Shown: positions 35,398 through 44,744 of the stretch, piece after piece
Numbering within the stretch: the stretch's first letter is position 1
How the letters are laid out: every line of letters begins with the position of its first letter
DNA from: Lysobacterales bacterium
Lineage (GTDB): Bacteria > Pseudomonadota > Gammaproteobacteria > Xanthomonadales > Rhodanobacteraceae
Length of the DNA: 64,000 nt
Assembly: GCA_017305135.1 (NCBI GenBank)
Contig: JAFKNA010000009.1
Span: 62,001 to 126,000, forward strand
Reading direction: 5' to 3'
Notes under the pieces: model-generated
Databases searched by the model: none
What the model saw: the letters and a program-made list of their open reading frames with translations, nothing else
What the model was told of the DNA's origin: nothing
Program-made: the position numbers and the translations under genes

Positions 35398-36143
35398 ATG
35401 AAAATCCTGGTCGGCTACAAGCGCGTCGTCGATTTCAACGTGCGCATCCAGGTGAGGCCCGATGGCTCGGGCGTCGTCACCGAGGGCGTCAAGCTCTCGG
35501 CCAACCCCTTCGACGACATCGCGCTGGAGGAAGCGCTGCGCCTGCGCGAGAAGGGCGTCGCCAGTGAGGTGGTGATCGCCACCATCGGCCCGGCCGATGC
35601 CCAGGCGCACATCAGGAACGGCCTCGCCATGGGCGCCAACCGCGCCATCCATGTCGTCACCGCCGAGGCGGTGCAGCCGCTGACCGCCGCGCGCGCGCTC
35701 CTGAAGCTGGTCGAGAAGGAGCAGCCGGATATCGTCATCCTCGGCAAGCAGGCGATCGACGACGACTGCAACCAGACCGGCCAGATGCTGGCGGCGCTGT
35801 GGGATCGCCCGCAGGCGACGTTCGCCTCGAAGGTGGAGGTCGAGGCCGGCAAGGCGCGCGTCACGCGCGAGGTGGACGCGGGCCTGGAGACCATCGAGGT
35901 GGATCTTCCCGCCGTCATCACCACCGACCTGCGCCTCAACGAACCGCGCTTCATCAAGCTGCCGGACATCATGAAGGCCAAGTCCAAGCCGATCGAGACG
36001 CTGCAGTTCGCGGAACTCGGCGTCGAATCGGGCGACCACCTCAAGACCACCCATTACGCGCCGCCCGCCAAGCGCAGTCGCGGCGTGATGGTGAAGGACG
36101 TGGCCGAGCTCGTCTCCGCGCTGAAATCGAAGGGGCTCATCTG

Positions 36144-36144
<1 letters not shown>
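35398..36144 (+). CDS. etfB: Electron transfer flavoprotein beta subunit
   Basis: EtfB, with EtfA, carries electrons from acyl-CoA and other dehydrogenases to ETF-QO. The 248-residue product starts MKILVGYKRVVDFNVRI and has the AMP-binding loop region IVILGKQAIDDDCNQTGQML. The C-terminal recognition segment VDLPAVITTDLRLNEPRF contacts partner dehydrogenases. It overlaps etfA by one base (TGATG). It lies between the ATP-grasp gene and etfA. Confidence 0.96.
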
Positions 36145-37088
<944 letters not shown>

Positions 37089-37129
37089 AGGCGGCAATCG
37101 GCAACCATCGGGCACGCGAGGAGCACGCC

Positions 37130-37978
37130 ATGAGCATCGAAACCCTCTCCGAACAGCGCTGCTTCGGCGGCGTGCAGGGCTTCTATCGCCACGAGTCCCG
37201 CGAGACCGGCGGGCCGATGCGGTTCTCGGTGTTCATGCCGCCGCTGGCGCCCGGCGAGCAGGCCCCGGTGTTGTACTTCCTCGCCGGGCTCACCTGCACC
37301 GAGGAGACCTTCGCCATCAAGGCCGGCGCCCAGCGCGTGGCGTCGGAATTGGGGCTGATCCTGGTCGCGCCCGACACCAGCCCGCGCGACACCGGCATCG
37401 AAGGCGCCAGTGGCGATTGGGAGTTCGGCGAAGGCGCCGGCTTTTATCTTGACGCCACCACGCCGGCGTTTGCGAAGCGCTTCCGCATGGAAAGCTACGT
37501 GACGCAGGAATTGCCAGCGGTGATCGGCGCGAACCTCGACGGCGCGGACATGGATCGCGAGGGCATCTTCGGCCACTCCATGGGCGGCCACGGCGCGCTC
37601 ACTCTCGCCCTCAAGAACCCGGATCGCTACCGCTCGGTATCGGCCTTCGCGCCCATCGTCGGGCCGATAGAGGTGCCTTGGGGACAGAAGGCGCTGCCGC
37701 GCTACCTCGGCGAGGACCGCTCGGCCTGGCGGCGGCACGACGCCACGGCGCTGATCGAGGATGGCGCGCGCTTTCCCGGCACGATCCTGATCGACCAAGG
37801 CTATGCCGACAAATTCCTGGAAACCCAGCTCCAGCCCGAACGCCTCGACCGCGCCTGCCGCGATGCCGGCCAGCCCCTGACCCTTCGCATGCACGCCGGC
37901 TACGACCATAGCTATTACTTCATCAGCACCTTCATGGACGAGCACCTGGTCCACCACGCGGACGCATTGCGGGGCTGA
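37130..37978 (+). CDS. fghA: S-formylglutathione hydrolase
   Basis: FghA releases formate and glutathione from S-formylglutathione in formaldehyde detoxification. The 282-residue alpha/beta hydrolase has the nucleophile Ser150 in FGHSMGGHGAL, ACTIVE-site signature LYFLAGLTCTEETF with the oxyanion region, PDTSPRDTGIEG, and the catalytic His in AGYDHSYYFISTF. Length and all motifs fit the esterase D family. A strong GAGGAG ribosome site lies seven bases before the ATG. The glutathione-dependent formaldehyde dehydrogenase that usually precedes it is not in the window. Confidence 0.95.
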   Translation: MSIETLSEQRCFGGVQGFYRHESRETGGPMRFSVFMPPLAPGEQAPVLYFLAGLTCTEETFAIKAGAQRVASELGLILVAPDTSPRDTGIEGASGDWEFGEGAGFYLDATTPAFAKRFRMESYVTQELPAVIGANLDGADMDREGIFGHSMGGHGALTLALKNPDRYRSVSAFAPIVGPIEVPWGQKALPRYLGEDRSAWRRHDATALIEDGARFPGTILIDQGYADKFLETQLQPERLDRACRDAGQPLTLRMHAGYDHSYYFISTFMDEHLVHHADALRG

Positions 37979-38023
37979 ACCGTCGGCCGACTCACACTCC
38001 TTGAGCGCCGAGTTCCAGCCCGG

Positions 38024-38062
38024 CGCTTCCTGTAAGAGTGGCTTCAGCCGCGATGCTTCCGG
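38024..38062. repeat. Short repeat with GTGGCTTCAGCCGCGA core
   Basis: GCTTCCTGTAAGAGTGGCTT followed by CAGCCGCGATGCTTCCGG. Inverse-orientation partner of the element at 25776-25808, here between convergent fghA and fadE. Confidence 0.75.
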
Positions 38063-38109
38063 TGCGCTACCCGCAGGAGCCTCGGGGCTGAGGCACCACA
38101 CTGTCCACG

Positions 38110-40587
38110 TCAGCCGTTCACCACCTGCTTCAACGCCGCCGGCTCACGCCGGCGCGGACCCGCGGCGAGTTCCTCGCCGTCGAAATCATCGACCGAGATG
38201 AACTCGAAGGTTTCCTCGCGCACGCGGGCGAGGAGGTCGCGCTCGGCCGTCGTCAGGACGCCCTTCGCCACCGCATCGGCAAGCTGCGCCTCGTAGTCGT
38301 AGCCCGACAGCTCGCCGGACTTCACCGCCTTCAGCAGCTTGCGTTCCACCGGCTCGGCCGCGATCACCTCGGGCAGCAGCAGGTTCATGCGGCCGATGGC
38401 ATTGTTCGGCGTCGGGGTGAGATAGATGCCGGACATCAGGCGATCGCGTGCCTCGTTGGGCTGGGTCATCAACTGCGCCACGCGCCGGCCGAGGCGGTCG
38501 GAGGGCGGCACCTCACGGCGACCGAACGGGAACACCAGCACGCGCAGCAGCCAGGCCACCGGGCGCACCGGGAAATTGCGCAGCACGCCATCGAGCGCCA
38601 TCTGCATCTGGTACACCGACTCATGGAAGGCCCAGGCAAGGAAGGGGCGATCCGCGGCCGGGTAGCCCTGGTCGTGGAAGCGCTTCAGCATGGTGCTGGC
38701 GATGTAGAGGTGCGAGAGCACGTCGCCGAGGCGCCCGGAGATCTTCTCCTTGAACTTGAGCGAGCCGCCGAGCACCAGCATCGAGGTGTCGGCGACCAGC
38801 GCCAGCGCCGCCGCGTAGCGGTTGAGCTTGCGGAAGTAACGCCGCGTGTAGGCGTCGCCCGGCACGCGCCCGATGCGGCCGAAAGCCAGCCCCAGCACGA
38901 AGCTGCGCACGGCGTTGGAGATGGCGAAGCCGATGTGGCCGAACAGGACCTCGTCGAAGGTGGCGAGCTTCTCGTCGGGATCGGCAATCCGCAGCGACTC
39001 CATTTCGCGCAGCACGTAGGGATGACAGCGGATCGCGCCCTGGCCGAAGATCATCAGGCTGCGCGTCATGATGTTGGCGCCTTCCACCGTGATGGCGATC
39101 GGCGCGCCTTCCCAGCCGCGACCGAGATAGTTGGACGGCCCGAGCTGCACGCCCTTGCCGCCGTGCACGTCCATGGCGTCCTTCGCCACTTCGCGGGCGC
39201 GTTCGGTGGCGTGGTACTTGGCGATGGCCGAGGGCACCGCCGGCTTCTCGCCGCGGTCGACCGCGGCGGCGGTCTCCAGCGACAGCGCGCTGATCGCGTA
39301 GGTGTGGCCGCCGATCCGCGCCAAGGCCTCCTCGACGCCCTCGAAGCGCCCGATCGGCAGGCCGAACTGCTTCCTGATGCGGGCGTAGGCGCCGGTGGCC
39401 GCGAAGGCGCTGCGCGCACCGCCGGTGGTGTTGGAAGGCAGCGAGATGGCGCGGCCGACCGACAGGCACTCGACCAGCATGCGCCAGCCGTGGCCGGCCA
39501 TGCCCGGTCCGCCGATCAGCTGCGACAGCGGCACGAACACGTCCCTGCCGCGCACCGGACCGTTCTGGAACGGGTTGTTGAGCGGGAAATGGCGCCGGCC
39601 GAGTTCGATCCCCGGAGTGTCGCTCGGCACCAGCGCGAGGGTGATGCCAAGGTCCTCCCTGTCGCCCAGCAGGTGCTCGGGGTCATGCATGCGGAAAGCG
39701 AGGCCGACCAGCGTCGCGATAGGCGCCAGCGTGATGTAGCGCTTGTCGAAGGTGAGGCGCACGCCGAGCACGTTGGCGCCCTGCCACTCGCCCTTGCAGA
39801 CGATGCCGTAGTCGGGCAGCGAGGTCGCGTCCGAGCCGGCATAGGGACCGGTCAGCGCGAAGCACGGCACCTCGCGCCCGTCGGCGAGGCGCGGCAGGTA
39901 GTGGTCCTTCTGCTCCTGGGTGCCGTAGAGGACCAGGAGCTCGCCCGGCCCGAGCGAGTTCGGCACCGCGACCGTGGAGCACAGCGTCGTCGACATGCCG
40001 GCGATCTTCTGCAGCACCATCGAATGCGCCAGCGCGGAGAAGCCGAGGCCGCCGTATTCCCTGGGGATGATCATGCCGAAGAACTTCCTGTCCTTCAGGA
40101 ACTGCCACATCTCCGGCGGCAGGTCGGCGAGCTCGTGGCTGATCTGCCAGTCGTCGACCATGGCACAGAGTTCCTCGACCGGACCGTCGAGGAAGGCCTG
40201 CTCCTCCGCCGTGAGCGCGGGCCGCGGCAGCGACAGCAGCTGGTCCCAGTCGGGCTTGCCGCTGAAGAGCTCGCCCTCGAAGCCGACCGTGCCGGCATCC
40301 AGCGCGATCTGCTCGGTATCGGAAAGCCTCGGCAACGCCTTCTCGAACGCGGCAAGCAGGGGCGCGGTGATGCGCTGGCGGCGGAACTCGACGAGGTTCA
40401 GCGGCACCGCGACGATCGCCAGCACCAGCAGCGGCAGCAGGATGGCGAGCCACCAGGAACCCGCCACCAGGCCGGCGACGACCATGGCCGCGGCGGTGAC
40501 GAGCGTCCAGACTCGAAGTCCGGCGCGGAAGTACGCGCAGGCCAGCGATGCGACGATGCCGGCGAGCAGGGGCACGAAGGGGTTCAT
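38110..40587 (-). CDS. fadE: Acyl-CoA dehydrogenase FadE type
   Basis: FadE catalyses the first oxidation of acyl-CoA in beta-oxidation, passing electrons to EtfAB. The 825-residue product (E. coli 814) has two or three N-terminal membrane spans (residues 4-65), then the acyl-CoA dehydrogenase core from about 110. Motifs include FFGMIIPREYGGLGFSALAH, CFALTGPYAGSDATSLPDYG, QFGLPIGRFEGVEEALARIG and DVHGGKGVQLGPSNYLGRG. It ends with the FadE-specific C-terminal domain. The ATG overlaps the hydrolase stop by four bases (ATGA), so the two are coupled. The frame runs far upstream but MNPFVPLLAG is the family start. Confidence 0.95.
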   Translation of the reverse strand: MNPFVPLLAGIVASLACAYFRAGLRVWTLVTAAAMVVAGLVAGSWWLAILLPLLVLAIVAVPLNLVEFRRQRITAPLLAAFEKALPRLSDTEQIALDAGTVGFEGELFSGKPDWDQLLSLPRPALTAEEQAFLDGPVEELCAMVDDWQISHELADLPPEMWQFLKDRKFFGMIIPREYGGLGFSALAHSMVLQKIAGMSTTLCSTVAVPNSLGPGELLVLYGTQEQKDHYLPRLADGREVPCFALTGPYAGSDATSLPDYGIVCKGEWQGANVLGVRLTFDKRYITLAPIATLVGLAFRMHDPEHLLGDREDLGITLALVPSDTPGIELGRRHFPLNNPFQNGPVRGRDVFVPLSQLIGGPGMAGHGWRMLVECLSVGRAISLPSNTTGGARSAFAATGAYARIRKQFGLPIGRFEGVEEALARIGGHTYAISALSLETAAAVDRGEKPAVPSAIAKYHATERAREVAKDAMDVHGGKGVQLGPSNYLGRGWEGAPIAITVEGANIMTRSLMIFGQGAIRCHPYVLREMESLRIADPDEKLATFDEVLFGHIGFAISNAVRSFVLGLAFGRIGRVPGDAYTRRYFRKLNRYAAALALVADTSMLVLGGSLKFKEKISGRLGDVLSHLYIASTMLKRFHDQGYPAADRPFLAWAFHESVYQMQMALDGVLRNFPVRPVAWLLRVLVFPFGRREVPPSDRLGRRVAQLMTQPNEARDRLMSGIYLTPTPNNAIGRMNLLLPEVIAAEPVERKLLKAVKSGELSGYDYEAQLADAVAKGVLTTAERDLLARVREETFEFISVDDFDGEELAAGPRRREPAALKQVVNG

Positions 40588-41465
40588 GTCGGCGGGTCCT
40601 CGGTTGGCAGCGCGTGCAGGAATTCCAGCACGTGCCGGGTGAATGCATGGTTGTCGTCGCCGGCGACCATATGCGTGGCATCGGGCACGACGACGTGGCG
40701 GGCGTGCGGCGCCAGCGCCAGGAACTCGGCGATGGTGGCATCGGAAACGATGTCGCTCCTGCCGCCGCTGACCAGCAGCAACGGCACCTCGATGCGGCGC
40801 ACCGCGTCGAGCAGCATCGGCTGGTGGCGTTCGACGTCGACGGTCAGGTCGTCCAGCAGGCGCGGGTCCCAGTGCCAGCGCAGGCGTCCGTCGCCGCGGT
40901 CGACCAGCAGCGCGTCCAGGCGCTGCGGCGACCTGCGGCCGCCGCGCTGCGGCAGGTAGGCGGCGATCACCGCGACCGCCTCCTCGCGCGAGGCGAAGCC
41001 GTCCGGGTGGGCGCGCATGAAGCCGAGGATGCGCTCCACGCCGCGGGTTTCCCAGCGCGGGGTCACGTCCACCAGCACCATCGCGCCAAAGGGAGAATCG
41101 AGCCGGGCCTGCGCGGCGATGCCGAGCAGGCCGCCCATCGAGGCGCCGACCAGCACTGGCCGGAAACCCGCCGTGGCGGCGACGGCGGCAAGATCCGCCG
41201 CCATCGCTTCGAAATCGTAGGGCGCCGCGCCGCGCCAGTCGCTGGCGCCGTGGCCCCGCGCATCGAAGGCGACGCAGCCGAAGCCGTTCGCCGCGACCGC
41301 CGCGGCGCTGGCACGCCATGCATGGCGGGTCTGGCCGAAGCCGTGCGCGAACACCACGCCACGCCCGCGCGAAGAGGGCCAGCGCGTCAGCGAGAGGGAA
41401 AGCCTGTCGGGACGATCGAGGCGCTCCTCGAAGGACTCGCGGGGAGGTGTCAGCAGCGCTACCAT
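40584..41465 (-). CDS. Alpha/beta hydrolase coupled to fadE
   Basis: A 293-residue alpha/beta-fold hydrolase with the oxyanion motif VVFAHGFGQTRHAW, DARGHGASDW and the nucleophile elbow VGASMGGLLGIAA. The acid residue is in LVSGGRSDIVSD and the catalytic His in VPDATHMVAGDDNHAF. It is soluble with no signal peptide. The substrate is unknown; position before fadE suggests an ester, thioester or lipid linked to fatty acid use. The ATG at 41465 was chosen because the predicted promoter (41473-41501) ends there, giving a leaderless mRNA, and because further upstream codons have no family-like sequence. Confidence 0.85.
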   Translation of the reverse strand: MVALLTPPRESFEERLDRPDRLSLSLTRWPSSRGRGVVFAHGFGQTRHAWRASAAAVAANGFGCVAFDARGHGASDWRGAAPYDFEAMAADLAAVAATAGFRPVLVGASMGGLLGIAAQARLDSPFGAMVLVDVTPRWETRGVERILGFMRAHPDGFASREEAVAVIAAYLPQRGGRRSPQRLDALLVDRGDGRLRWHWDPRLLDDLTVDVERHQPMLLDAVRRIEVPLLLVSGGRSDIVSDATIAEFLALAPHARHVVVPDATHMVAGDDNHAFTRHVLEFLHALPTEDPPT

Positions 41466-41478
41466 ACGGTAGAGTATG
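41463..41478. promoter_or_regulatory. Likely TetR-type operator over the hydrolase-fadE promoter
   Basis: CATAC-GGTAGA-GTATG is a perfect 5-bp inverted repeat with a six-base spacer. It covers the -10 box and the start codon of the hydrolase. CATAC and GTATG half-sites are like those in the AcrR operator. The adjacent divergent gene encodes a TetR regulator. Confidence 0.55.
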
Positions 41479-41501
41479 TTGCGGCAGTGGAGCGAAATCA
41501 A
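41473..41501 (-). promoter_or_regulatory. Candidate leaderless promoter of the hydrolase-fadE operon
   Basis: On the minus strand TTGATT (41496-41501) and CATACT (41473-41478) are separated by exactly 17 bases. The -10 ends seven bases before the ATG at 41465, so transcription should begin at the start codon. Confidence 0.55.
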
Positions 41502-41575
41502 CAGCGCCAGACCGAGCTCGCCATGTGCGGCCCACTTTTTGGCGGGATAAGCGGGCGGCTCCGCGTGCGAAGTTC

Positions 41576-41602
41576 GGTCGCGCACAGGGTGCGCTCCCAC
41601 GC
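41576..41602. repeat. GGTCGCGCACAGGGTGCGCTCC-type short repeat, copy 4
   Basis: GGTCGCGCACAGGGTGCGCT followed by CCCACGC, with the perfect hairpin GCGCAC-AGG-GTGCGC. It is the cleanest of four copies (also 22013, 27478, 31051) and lies 29 bases before the tetR start. Confidence 0.75.
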
Positions 41603-41631
41603 CGTTCACCGCCCTGAGGCACACTGGATCG

Positions 41632-42207
41632 ATGAACACGGCACGCAAGTCCGAACGCCCGCGCCTCGCCGCCGCCGACTGGGAGGAAGCCGCCCTCGCC
41701 ACACTCGCCGAGGACGGCCTCGGCGCCGTCGCGGTGGAAGCGCTGGCGCGGCGCCTCGGCGTTACCAAGGGCAGCTTCTACTGGCACTTCCCGACGCGCG
41801 AGGCGCTGCTGCAGGCGGCGCTCGAACGCTGGGAGCGCGACGACGAGCAGAAGGTCATCGCCCAAGTGGAGGCCGTCGCCGACCCACGCGAACGCGTGCG
41901 CGAGCTGGTGCGCCAGGTCAGCCAGAAGCGCCCGAGCCATGCCGTGCTCGCCGCGCTCCTGAAAGCCATCGACCAGCCGGCGATCCGGCCGGTGGTCGAA
42001 CGCGTCTCGCAGCGCCGCCTCGACTTCGTCACCGAGGCCTTCCGCCAGGCCGGCTTCGGCGAGTCCCAGGCGGCCAACCGCGCGCGCCTCGCCTGGTCGG
42101 CGTACGTGGGCTTCGTGCAACTCGCGCAGATCGGCCAGCCGCGCATGAGCCACGAGGAGTTCGAGGCCTACATCCACGACTTCATCGACGTGCTGATCCC
42201 TGGCTGA
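41632..42207 (+). CDS. TetR-family transcriptional regulator
   Basis: A 191-residue regulator. The N-terminal helix-turn-helix is typical of TetR: AALATLAEDGLGAVAVEAL, then ARRLGVTKGSFYWHFPTREA with the recognition helix. The C-terminal ligand domain is helical with no special motif. It diverges from the hydrolase-fadE operon across 166 bases and probably represses it, and maybe itself, through the CATAC/GTATG palindrome. A CACACT word ends six bases before its ATG and may be a -10 for another leaderless mRNA. Acyl-CoA or a related lipid is a plausible ligand but unproven. Confidence 0.9.
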   Translation: MNTARKSERPRLAAADWEEAALATLAEDGLGAVAVEALARRLGVTKGSFYWHFPTREALLQAALERWERDDEQKVIAQVEAVADPRERVRELVRQVSQKRPSHAVLAALLKAIDQPAIRPVVERVSQRRLDFVTEAFRQAGFGESQAANRARLAWSAYVGFVQLAQIGQPRMSHEEFEAYIHDFIDVLIPG

Positions 42208-42354
42208 CCGGCGCCCGCGCCAGCGGCGCGTTCACGCGAGCCCCTCCGTGAAGCCAACGTGAGGCCATGCTGCGCCCCGCCTTGCATGCGCATGGGCCTC
42301 GGGCTACCGTCTCCGGTCCCCTTTTCCGTCGCGCGCGTGCGCGCTCCCAAGGAC

Positions 42355-44133
42355 ATGGCCAGCCAACTCACAGCATTGAACGATTGGGTCGACGAGGTCG
42401 CCCGCCTGACCCAACCCGACGCGATCCACTGGTGCGACGGCTCGGAAGCCGAGATCCGCGCGCTCACCGCGCAGATGGAAGCCGACGGCACGCTGATCCG
42501 CCTCAATCCCGAGACCCATCCGAACTGCTGGCTGCACCGCTCCAATCCCGGCGACGTGGCGCGCGTAGAGAAGCTGACCCTCGTCTGCACCCCCAACCGC
42601 GAGGACGCCGGCCCCAACAACCACTGGGAAGATCCGGCCGCGGCCCATGCGCGCCTCGACGCCCTGTTCGAGGGCTGCATGAAGGGACGCACGATGTACG
42701 TGATCCCCTACTGCATGGGCCCGATCGATTCGCCGATCTCGCGCTGCGGCGTCGAGATCACCGATTCCCCGTACGTGGTCGCCAACATGCGCATCATGAC
42801 GCGCATGGGCACACCGGCGCTGGCGCGCATCGAGCGCGAGGGAACGTTCGTCAAGGGCCTGCATTCGACCGGCGACCTCGATCCGGACCGGCGCTGGATC
42901 GTGCATTTCCCCGAGGAACTGACGATCAAGTCGATCGGCTCGGGCTACGGCGGCAACGCGCTGCTCGGCAAGAAATGCCATGCGCTGCGCATCGGCTCGT
43001 TCCAGGCGAAGCGCGAAGGCTGGCTGGCCGAGCACATGCTGATCGTCGGCATCGAGAACCCGCAGGGCGAGGTGCATTACATCGCCGCCGCCTTCCCTTC
43101 CGCCTGCGGCAAGACCAACCTCGCCATGCTCATCCCGCCGGAGGGCTACCGCAAGGCCGGCTGGAAGGTGTGGACGATCGGCGACGACATCTGCTGGATG
43201 ACGCCGGGCGAGGACGGCCGCCTGTGGGCGATCAACCCGGAGGCCGGCTTCTTCGGCGTGGCCCCGGGCACCAGCGAGCACACCAACCCCAACGCGATGG
43301 CCACGGTCAGCCGCGACACCATCTTCACCAACGTCGCGGTCACCGCCGACAACCAGCCGTGGTGGGAGGGACTTCCCGGCGAGCCGGTGACCGATTGGCA
43401 GGGTCGGCCCTACGATCCGGCCAATGGCCCCGCGGCGCATCCCAACGCCCGCTTCACCGTGTCGGCGCGGCAGTGCCCGACCTGGTCCGAGCACGCGGAA
43501 GCGGCGCGCGGCGTGCCGATCTCGGCGATCGTCTTCGGCGGCCGGCGCCCCTCGCTGGTGCCGCTGGTGTTCGAGGCGCGCGACTGGGCGCACGGCGTGC
43601 TGGTCGGCGCGGCGATGGGTTCTGAAACCACCGCCGCCGCCGCTGGCGCGGTCGGCGTGATGCGCCGCGATCCGATGGCCATGAAGCCCTTCTGCGGCTA
43701 CAACTACGGCGACTACTTTGCGCACTGGCTATCGTTCGACCGCGCAGGCATGCAGTTGCCGAAGATCTTCCACGTCAACTGGTTCCGCAAGGGCGCGGAC
43801 GGCAAGTTCCTGTGGCCGGGCTTCGGCGACAACCTGCGCGTGCTGGAGTGGATCATCGATCGCTGCACCGGAAAGGCCGGCGCCGAGGAAACGCCGATCG
43901 GCCTGCTGCCGCGCATGGAGGATCTCGACCTCGCAGGGCTCGATCTCGATGCCGCCGCTCTTGCCACCCTGTTCGAAGTGGACGCCGACGGCTGGCGCGG
44001 TGAGCTGGAGGCCATCGGCGAGTACCTCGACGGCTACGGCGAGCGACTGCCGCAGCGGCTGCGCGAGGAGCAGCAGCGGGTGGCGACTGCCCTTGGCGCA
44101 AGCAACGAAGCCGCGATCGCCGTCGCCGGCTGA
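42355..44133 (+). CDS. pckG: Phosphoenolpyruvate carboxykinase (GTP)
   Basis: The GTP-dependent enzyme turns oxaloacetate into phosphoenolpyruvate in gluconeogenesis. The 592-residue product has the substrate-binding YCMGPIDSPISRCGVEITDS, SIGSGYGGNALLGKKCHALR with the metal-binding Lys/His region, and the P-loop FPSACGKTNLAML with the active-site Cys. Kinase motif WTIGDDICWM and the guanine pocket (FCGYNYGDYFAHWL) follow. Upstream in-frame starts exist from 42259, but MASQLTALNDWVDEVARLT at 42355 fits the family and has AAGGA five bases ahead. Gluconeogenesis fits with the nearby fatty acid oxidation genes. Confidence 0.96.
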   Translation: MASQLTALNDWVDEVARLTQPDAIHWCDGSEAEIRALTAQMEADGTLIRLNPETHPNCWLHRSNPGDVARVEKLTLVCTPNREDAGPNNHWEDPAAAHARLDALFEGCMKGRTMYVIPYCMGPIDSPISRCGVEITDSPYVVANMRIMTRMGTPALARIEREGTFVKGLHSTGDLDPDRRWIVHFPEELTIKSIGSGYGGNALLGKKCHALRIGSFQAKREGWLAEHMLIVGIENPQGEVHYIAAAFPSACGKTNLAMLIPPEGYRKAGWKVWTIGDDICWMTPGEDGRLWAINPEAGFFGVAPGTSEHTNPNAMATVSRDTIFTNVAVTADNQPWWEGLPGEPVTDWQGRPYDPANGPAAHPNARFTVSARQCPTWSEHAEAARGVPISAIVFGGRRPSLVPLVFEARDWAHGVLVGAAMGSETTAAAAGAVGVMRRDPMAMKPFCGYNYGDYFAHWLSFDRAGMQLPKIFHVNWFRKGADGKFLWPGFGDNLRVLEWIIDRCTGKAGAEETPIGLLPRMEDLDLAGLDLDAAALATLFEVDADGWRGELEAIGEYLDGYGERLPQRLREEQQRVATALGASNEAAIAVAG

Positions 44134-44681
44134 GCGGGGACGCGCGGACGCTGCCCGCCGGCGTGACGTCCACGAACCGCCGGCGACGCTCGCCAGTGGC
44201 TCCCTGCATGTAAGAGAGCCTCGCCAGCAAACAACCCGCTCGCCCGCCGTGTAGGAGCGCCCTCGGTCGGGTCGCGACCCGCCACACGCCAAAACAAACG
44301 CCGCCAGGCACGTCGGGCCGCGCCCCGACGCGAACAATCGATGAGGGTCGGCCCGGCAGGACCGAACTGGCAAAACGCGCCTCAACTGCCGACGCCGGAA
44401 CAGACCGACGCAGGGTGGGCCACGCCCTGCAGGAGCGCCCTTGGGCGCGGCCCGCCACGCGACAACGACGCAGCCAGGCAGGCCGGGACGCGCGCGGACG
44501 CCAGCGAGCCGTCGACGGGTCCGCCTGCCCGGTAGGACCGACCTGCGGAAACGCGCATCGAGGCTCCGAACGCCGGGGCACCGGATCATGCAGGTCGGGC
44601 TACGCCCCGCGACGCCGGCGGACCCACGACCGGCTTGCGCTGGCAAGGGAGCCGCGGGGGCATGCGGAATTTTCCCCAGGC
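44134..44681. other. Repeat-rich gap after pckG, no gene seen
   Basis: This 548-base stretch (611 bases counting the terminator and beyond) has no credible gene on either strand. It is built of short interspersed repeats. A unit of about 177 bases is present twice in tandem (44253-44430 and 44431-44605): both copies begin AGGAGCGCCCT and contain a CCGGYAGGACCGAMCTG-like word followed by AAACGCGC 16 to 20 bases on. Words of the same family occur near 27437. Copies are diverged, so the duplication is old. Confidence 0.7.
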
Positions 44682-44714
44682 AAAAAGAAGCCGGCGCGGA
44701 ATCCCGCGCCGGCT
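44682..44714 (-). terminator. Rho-independent terminator of the subtilase gene
   Basis: On the minus strand AGCCGGCGCGG pairs with CCGCGCCGGCT as a perfect 11-bp stem with a 4-base loop, directly followed by TTCTTTTTG. It lies 30 bases after the subtilase stop. It is the only textbook intrinsic terminator I see in the window. Confidence 0.93.
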
Positions 44715-44744
44715 CGGTTGCCACGTCGCGATTGCCGCTCGCGA

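Noticed and set aside
35221-35400. Replication origin
   Set aside because: Only a few DnaA-like words, no AT-rich unwinding element and no dnaA, dnaN or gidA genes nearby.
40588-42177. Upstream extension of the fadE frame to a 1355-residue protein
   Set aside because: The extension crosses the hydrolase, the intergenic region and the tetR gene. MNPFVPLLAG at 40587 gives the family-length FadE coupled to the hydrolase stop.
44134-44744. Small genes in the large gap
   Set aside because: Open frames there cross repeat copies, change frame between them and lack ribosome sites; translations are low-complexity.
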